Source: Dermacentor variabilis
Taxonomy: Eukaryota > Arthropoda > Arachnida > Ixodida > Ixodidae
Assembly (NCBI RefSeq): GCF_050947875.1
Contig: NC_134568.1
Span: 252,225,267-252,289,266 of the forward strand
Reading direction: 5' to 3'
DNA length: 64,000 bases
The position numbers and the translations under genes were made by a program. Shown here in pieces: positions 58,107-64,000 of this stretch; positions within the stretch are counted from its first letter, which is position 1; each line of letters opens with the position of its first letter. The notes under the pieces are model-generated. The model was given only the letters and a program-made list of their open reading frames with translations, searched no databases and was not told where the DNA came from.

Positions 58107-59147
58107 CCATTTACTGCACCTTGTTGCATTTACGCAACATTCTGATGAATGGCGTTAAAAACCGAAGCAAAGTCAGTTTGGAGCTGCCTGTACACGTTGT
58201 TGCATATCCGCAACATTGGTCTGTAAAACGCGGCACCTTGTGCTGCAATCTGTGCTAATCCTTCGCATGTTCTACCAAAACAAACATGGCGGAGGCTGCG
58301 CGCGCCCGCGAGCAGTGATATAGGTAAGTTTTACAAATTGTAAATGTATTTCTCCATAAGACAAAGCGCAAAAAAAAAAAAATTCTTACGCTATGCTTCA
58401 CATCCTTCTGACTCTGTAGGTTCAAAAAAACATTGCAATTTCGGAATAGTTTGTTCCTGGCGACAGAACGTTGCTATGTTGCACAAATGCAACAACGTGT
58501 ACATGGTTTATTTTCTTCGGAATAGTGAAATGGCTCCGAAACGCTGGTATGGCCCAGCAATTCCTCCTGATAGTGAAGGCAGTGACTATTCAATTAGTCA
58601 CGACAGCCACGAGTGTAAGTCCGTTTCGATTCAATATGTGGACAAGATGTTCTCTGGTCGAATTTCCTTTTTTTCTTTTCAAAAGTACGCTGCACCTCCG
58701 CATGTTGCCGTGTCACGTCGTCACGGGCATAGCTTTACGTCTCTGCTTCGATGCTCTACATTTTGACAATAACCCGAAAACACTGCATTGTTTCCTGGCT
58801 GGACGGGAATCTGCATGACGTACTGCACGAAGTGTGGGAACCACCTGTGCTGCACAAGCATGTACAAGTTACAAGTGCTTCTCTTTGTTCCACACTAAAT
58901 CATAGGTGCACCAATGATTGTCTCGTGCAAATAAGCATCTGAGTATGAGTCGCACTAAATCTATCTTTTACTTTCAACTTCTTCTTTATTTGCACATTGT
59001 TGCAAATATGCAACATACCCTTTTTCTGCAAATTGAAACCACAGACATTCGCTAAAGTAAGTTTCCATGGGAGTACAGGTACTGTTATGCTTCCCTACAA
59101 CTCCATGAATAATATTTTGAGGAAGCAAAAAATTGTGCAGTAAAGGG
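58107..59147 (+). mobile_element. piggyBac-like element 2
   Basis: The left flank is TTAA (58103-58106) and the right flank CTAA (59148-59151, one change). The inverted ends are CCATTTACTGCACC and GTGCAGTAAAGGG. Palindromes TTGTTGCATTTACGCAACA, TTGTTGCATATCCGCAACA and TTGTTGCAAATATGCAACA lie just inside the ends. The plus strand keeps a short first-exon-like reading MAPKRWYGPAIPPDSEGSDY ending at GAGT|GTAAGT (about 58617), as in the acidic N-terminus of piggyBac transposases. The remainder of the transposase is absent. Confidence 0.72.
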
Positions 59148-59699
59148 CTAAATTGTCAATTGCCCCGGCGCGCATGTGTAACATTTTCAAGACTCGATCG
59201 TTACCGCGTGATATAAACGCCGGACTTATCTGCAATGTCCTAACTTGGTGAGGGGTCATTTAATTTGCGGAAGAGAACAGAACTTTCAGTAACATCGTTT
59301 TGTACACATGACCAAAGTGCCAGGAAAGTGATTTTTTTTCAATGAGTTCAGATCCGTGTACCTAAAGGAATTACTGGCATTACTGTAGTGTTAAAAGAAA
59401 ACGGGGTGCATTGAAATGGTGACGTGTATAGCGCAAGCATTACAGATGGACCCGATTTTTCTGGCTGTCATCATCTTCATGCTAGTGAACGAACGCATTG
59501 CGATTTCCGACGTAGTTTCAATGCCCCTGATTGTGCAATACAAGTTGGATGCAACTTGCCATTGAGCTGTCGAATTCATTGAGGTGCACATGGGTTCTGA
59601 CATAGGGTCGAGATGCCGAGGCGTGTACCACGCATCGATTTGGTCGTGTGCACCTTACCAAGCAACGTATCGCGAGGAAGAAACTTCAATTATGGAAGA

Positions 59700-60420
59700 G
59701 ATGTGGGGCGTGGGCGGTCAAGCATAAGCGTCGCCACCGCATCCGTCAGAACACGTGACAGAGGCACCGCGCGCCGCCCGTGAACTTGGCATTGGCACCA
59801 ATTGCATGTACGGCCGCCTGTCTGGCTGACTAAATGTCCTCCACGGTGGTAGTAGAAGTACGTGGGCCAGTACGCGTCGGCGACTATAGTACTTGGGCAA
59901 GCAAACTATTGAGTATAGGTAGTTTGGATGGTCATTGACGCACACTTCCCGAGCTCTGTAGTTTCGGCTACGTGCCCACCAATAAGGCGTGTCCCGCAGC
60001 CCCGTCACCCTTTTGCCAGCAGAACTCGGCACAGTTTAACCACTCACGCGGAGGCTCACCGGGTCCGAAGTGTCCATCCTGGCCACACCGGGCTGGTTGC
60101 CCATGGCAGGGCGGCTGGATACGTCGCGACTCAGCCGCCGCCGCTTTGCACGCGTCCGAACGCGTCAGTGAACGAAAACCTCAATGCCCGACCCCGAAGA
60201 GCCCTAAATATAGCGGACGCTATTCGCAGCGCAAGCCACATGTCGCAAACCTGCCGCCCTCCTCCCACCCAAGCGCGGCCTCCGCAAGCAGTGGGGCGAA
60301 GGGGCGCCGCCCCGGATCACGCGGACGCTCTGCGCGCAAGTCAAGTTCAGTGGATGCACGGCCAGCAGGCCTCCGTGCCGGGAACTGAGCCCTGGGCGGC
60401 AGTGGCACAACGCTTAATTG
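59700..60420. other. GC/CpG-rich island without a supported gene
   Basis: This stretch is much richer in CG dinucleotides than its surroundings and is open in more than one frame on both strands, which GC-rich DNA produces by chance. No known domain is recognisable in any frame. It may be a promoter or first exon of a gene to the right, or an old retroelement. Confidence 0.3.
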
Positions 60421-60830
60421 CGCACTGTAAGTCTCGCAGAAAGGCTCGAGCTGAACACAATAGCGTATACCCTGTTTATTTATTTTTACTTTGTTTTGTT
60501 TGTCCCCAGCGGTAGGGAATATGTGAGGCTTCAATTTATTGATATCATGTCCGTTGTAACAAGAAAGATTGTTGCATGTGCATCTCCATCACTAGGCACA
60601 GGTTAGTTGGGGCAGGGATTCATTAAATAAATATCAGTATATACAGGCAGGAAAATACATACCATAGGCAAAGACATTCACAACAAGTGTAAAGCTTGTA
60701 CAAAACACAAATATAAAGTAAACAATTGTACAAAAGTAAATCCCCAGAAACACGAGACTGGCAAACAGAATTACACAACACTCAAAAACATATTGAGAAG
60801 AAAATATGTTATCATAGAAAGACTAAGTAC

Positions 60831-61099
60831 ACTCTAAAAACAGTTTGCACCCTTTAGGGTGTATATTTTTCCCACAACGATAATCGTCATCTGCCTTGCT
60901 TGCGTTTCCTTTCTTGAAAACTCGGCGCTCGCTACTTTCCTGTCAAGAATCCTGCGTCACACTGATAACGCGCATGCCGTTCGTGACTGGGAAGTACCGG
61001 GCTCGCAACGTTAAAGAAAGGAAACGCTGGCAAGACAGATGACGATTATCGTTGTGGGACAAATATACACCCCAAAGGGTGCAACTGTTTTTAGAGTGC
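60831..61099. mobile_element. Palindromic MITE, cluster B copy 1
   Basis: Both arms are complete (AACAGTTTGCACCCTTTAGG at left, CAAAGGGTGCAACTGTTTTT at right). It is the same family as the cluster at 53.9-55.8 kb. Confidence 0.8.
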
Positions 61100-61326
61100 A
61101 CACAACGATAATCGTCATGTCTTGTCCGCATTTCCCTTCTTTAACGCGGCGAGCCCGGTACTTTCCAGTAACGAACGGCATGCGCGTTATCAGCATGACA
61201 TAGCATTCCCGACAGGAAAGTAACGAGCGCAGCGTTTTGAAGGAAGGAAATGCGGGCAAGACAGATGACGATTATCGTTGCGTGGCAAATATACACTCCA
61301 AAGGGCGTAAATTTTTATTAGAGTGT
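61097..61326. mobile_element. Palindromic MITE, cluster B copy 2 (left arm truncated)
   Basis: It begins within the left arm at CACACAACGATAATCGTCA. The right arm is complete to GGGCGTAAATTTTTATTAGA. The junction with copy 1 retains a single CAC. Confidence 0.75.
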
Positions 61327-61332
61327 ACACTC

Positions 61333-61601
61333 TACACTCTTAGAAAATTTACACCCTTTGGGGCGCATCTTGTCCCACAACAATAATCGTCACCTGTCTT
61401 GCCCGCGTTTCCTTTCTTTAACGCTGCGAGCCCGGTACTTCCTAGTCATGAACGGCATGCGCGTTATCAGTGTGACGCAGCATTCTCGACAGGAAAGTAG
61501 CCAGAGCCGAGTTTTCAAGAAAGGAAACGCCAGCAAGGCAGATGACGATTATCGTTGTGGGACAAATACACACCCCAAAGGGTGCAACCGTTTTAAGAGT
61601 G
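61333..61601. mobile_element. Palindromic MITE, cluster B copy 3
   Basis: Both arms are present (AATTTACACCCTTTGGGGCG at left, AAAGGGTGCAACCGTTTTAA at right). Between it and copy 2 is a short ACACTCTACACTCT doublet. Confidence 0.78.
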
Positions 61602-61869
61602 TAAGAAAAGTTTACGCCATTTGAGTCGTATCTTGCCACACAACGATAATCGTCATCTGTGTTTTCCGCATTTCCTTTCTTTAACGCTGAGAGCCCGGTA
61701 CTTTCCACTAACGAACGGCATGCGCGTTATCAGCATGACATAGCATTCCCGACAGGAAAGTAGCGGGCGCGACGTTTTCAGAAAGGAAACGCAAGCAAGG
61801 CAGATGACGATTATCGTTGTGTGGCAGAGATATACACCCCAAAGGGCGCAAACTTTTTTTTAGAGTGTG
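61597..61869. mobile_element. Palindromic MITE, cluster B copy 4
   Basis: The left arm has GTTTACGCCATTTGAGTCGT and the right arm ends GGGCGCAAACTTTTTTTTAG. It shares the AGAGTGT border with copy 3. Confidence 0.78.
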
Positions 61870-62011
61870 GAGTAACGCACGACAATGGCCTTCAATACAT
61901 AATAGAAATTTACAGGGCTGTAAGGTGGTGTGAAAACCATTTTTTCAGGTTGGAGAAGACAAGCCGGTCAGTGCTGCCTTAATTAACTTTCCAGTTAGCT
62001 GTAACAAGCCT

Positions 62012-62880
62012 GGGGCCATATTCTCTGACGGTTCGCTTTGGAATCTGTTCGCATCCTCACGAATGCCATTGGTCGGCGCTTGGTTGTCGTCATCCCTGGC
62101 GGGCGTGACTACAAATTTTCTGGTCGTCACACAGGTTTTCAATCATTTGGAAAGCGAACCCTTCGTCTCGACGAGCGGAACCGCAGAGAAGTGGTTTGCT
62201 GGAGTACAGCGGCCGTGGCTCGAGGGTCGCGCGCGGTCGCGAGCATGACCTCGGGGTGTTGCTAGGGCAATGTGGCTTAGTCTAGCCAGTCTAGCGCTGG
62301 CCGGCACGACGAGGGAGGCACTGATAGCGGCTTCTTTGGTTGTGCTGATGGCGAGCGTTGGCCAAAGACAACGGCGCGACGCGTCCGACATGAGCGAAGG
62401 AGAGTTCCGAAGGCATTTTAGGCTCTGCAAAAAACGGAGTGCGATGGATTTGCGACGAGCTAGAATTTCACGCACCACAAGATTTAGTAGCGTTGACACT
62501 GCGACGTAAGTGTGCGCGCTGTTTTTTTTTTTTTTCAGCGGGTTGCTTTCAGCAGTGCGTCTGGAATGTAGAAGCTATTGGGTTGTCACAATCGTAAGTC
62601 AGTCGCATCATTACCGCCGTCGCTAGGGTCATTACGGTTGAGGGAAAACGAAACGGGGTGGAAGATTTTTCTCCACGGTGCAGGAGAAAGCCGCTGTCAA
62701 GAACGCTTCCTTGACCGCAGCAAGATTCTCGAAGTTGTGGGATATGTGGATGGAACTCTCATCGCAATCGTCCGCCCTAAAATCTCAGCCACGGCTAAAC
62801 GAAATCCTATTAGAGCACGCAGAGAACCGCTTTGGTTGTTTAACATATCGCTCACCATCTAGCTACAAAAAATAAAACGC
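62012..62880 (+). mobile_element. PIF/Harbinger element remnant with transposase pieces
   Basis: The left end reads GGGGCCATATTCTCTGACGG, a Harbinger-type terminus. The plus strand reads DMSEGEFRRHFRLCKK (about 62390-62438), matching the N-terminal 'FR.hFRL' motif. After a frameshift it reads KILEVVGYVDGTLIAIVRPK (about 62725-62785), matching the 'GVVGAIDGTHI.I..P' region with the first catalytic Asp. The rest of the DDE domain and the right end are missing. Confidence 0.75.
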
Positions 62881-62881
62881 A

Positions 62882-63145
62882 GATAAAGAATTTACACCCT
62901 TTGGAGTCGTACCTTGTCCCACAACAATAATCGTCATCTGTCTTACCCACATATCGCTTTTTTTTAACGCTGTAAGCCCAGTACTTCCAGGTCATGAACG
63001 GTACGCGCGTTATCAGCGTGACATAGCATTCTCGACAGAAAGCAGTGAGCGTAGCGTTTTGATGAAAGGAAACGCAAGCAAGGCAGATGACGATTATCGT
63101 TGTGGGACAGATAAACACCCCAGAAGGTGCAACTGTTTTCAGAGC
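62882..63145. mobile_element. Palindromic MITE, separate copy
   Basis: The left arm AATTTACACCCTTTGGAGTC and right arm AGAAGGTGCAACTGTTTTCA are both present. It follows directly on the Harbinger remnant at 62.0-62.88 kb and appears to have cut off that element's right end. Confidence 0.75.
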
Positions 63146-63149
63146 GAAG

Positions 63150-64000
63150 GTCATGAGGTTCGCGTCTGAAAACGTCGGAGTAGGGACACCCTTTGGGTGC
63201 CTTCTTCCGCCCCCTCTTGGCAGTCCTTTTCATGAACCATGTTGTGATCGGTGACCAGCGATGATCTGTACGAAGTGACAGTGATCCGGCGATCTTTCTG
63301 CGCCGCATGGCAGCTTCTATGAAGTGACCGCTTTGAGCGGTGTGATGCGACGGTCAATATAAGTACCGCTGACGCACGATGCCGCGTCAGTGGTGCGCCG
63401 TGTTACGATCGGCCTGCGGGGATGGCATCCTTCGGAGAAGCGACCTTCGAACCTTTCGCGGAGCGCTGCGACAAGTCGCTTCGGAGAACTGGCGACGCCA
63501 GCAATGTTAACCGACCATGCACCTCCTTCGGAGAACTGGAGACCACAGCAAAGTTAATCAACCATGCGCCTCCTTCGAAGAGCCAGCGAGTCTAGCCACG
63601 TTCGCCGGACCGAGTATTGTTACTTGATTCGCTGTCGCCTTCATGGTCTACTTGCAGCAAGAGAGCTGCTGGAAAAAAGTGTCTTGCAGTGCGTTTTCAC
63701 GGGCCCCAGAATTCATCAGTCTGCTGACAGTCGTGGAGGCTACCTGAGAAGTCAGCTCTGGAAGAGGCACCCCTTGGGGTCAAGCGTGACAACCTGGCTA
63801 CGAGAACCCGCTCAACTCGGCGGATTCTGGGAATCCAAAGTGTGTATTTGAGTGTGTAAGCCCTCCCCCCTCAAAGGCGGGTCGACTATGCCTTCAACGA
63901 CTGTGGACGGTCAGATTGCACGAAAGTTGGACAGCAGTTTTCCCTCACCTAGGTATCTAGGGAGGACGGAGGGCTTTCAAGCAGCAGTTTGTTGGCTGCT
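63150..64000 (+). other. Possible LTR retrotransposon terminus (tentative)
   Basis: GC-rich sequence unlike the neighbouring MITEs. It contains a TATA-like GTCAATATAAGTACC (63352-63366). Further right, TGTGTAAGCCCTCCCCCC (from 63853) could be an LTR start. No partner LTR, primer-binding site or gag/pol sequence is in the window, so the call depends on sequence to the right. Confidence 0.22.
63418..63585. repeat. Imperfect tandem repeat with CTCCTTCGGAGAACTGG core
   Basis: Units begin ATCCTTCGGAGAA, GCTTCGGAGAACTGGCGACG, CTCCTTCGGAGAACTGGAGA and CTCCTTCGAAGAGCCAGCGA, spaced at roughly 50 bp, with GTTAA(C/T)C(G/A)ACCATGC between them. Confidence 0.6.

Noticed and set aside
59928..60515. 195-codon open frame on the plus strand
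   Set aside because: It is in the GC-rich island, where stop codons are rare; several overlapping frames on both strands are equally open and none has a known domain.

Overview
This is animal nuclear DNA, most likely from a hard tick (Ixodidae). It has long repeat-filled introns, GT-AG exons of 37-594 bp, no bacterial-style operons, and repeat types that I associate with ticks: an RTE-clade LINE with a (TGA)n-type tail, a Ruka-like tRNA-derived SINE, and many pogo/Tigger, PIF/Harbinger, hAT and piggyBac relics. The species assignment is inference and could not be tested here.

The only host gene I can reconstruct is on the minus strand and occupies about 2.26-48.03 kb. Nine exons (48034-47748, 46955-46799, 41976-41383, 34287-34059, 27774-27738, 11478-11415, 11207-11136, 9320-9118 and 2372-2264) have canonical splice sites, and their reading phases join without a gap into 584 codons. 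The N-terminal ~480 residues are acidic, Ser/Pro-rich and low in complexity. The last ~104 are coiled coil and resemble the start of the C-terminal domain of TACC (transforming acidic coiled-coil) proteins, which work with XMAP215/Msps and Aurora A at centrosomes and microtubule ends. The rest of that domain must lie beyond the left edge of the window.

The introns hold most of the mobile DNA. In order they contain: pogo-type elements sharing one terminal motif (848-1740, 3.58-4.78 kb, 13394-14169, 18413-19462, 23559-24356); a decayed Tigger (4787-8526); a second Tigger (25167-26901) with a Harbinger element nested inside it; a 5'-truncated RTE (14.3-16.6 kb) carrying a fold-back MITE; a nearly complete RTE with 11-bp target-site duplications (19683-22632); a piggyBac-like element (29857-30631); a LINE fragment with an RNase H domain (31.27-32.7 kb); a hAT element (36056-38089); and a young SINE (45767-46003).

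Upstream of the gene (48.3-64 kb) I see no convincing host gene. This part contains a family with CATAGAGTTTC termini and 8-bp target duplications, one copy of which has been split by a stack of later insertions (50.33-53.86 kb). It also has two clusters of an almost fully palindromic ~265-bp MITE (53.9-55.8 and 60.8-63.1 kb), a piggyBac-like element with repeated palindromes near its ends (58107-59147), Harbinger transposase remnants, a GC-rich island (59.7-60.4 kb), and a possible LTR at the right edge.

All calls are from reading the sequence. No database search, expression data or alignment software was available.
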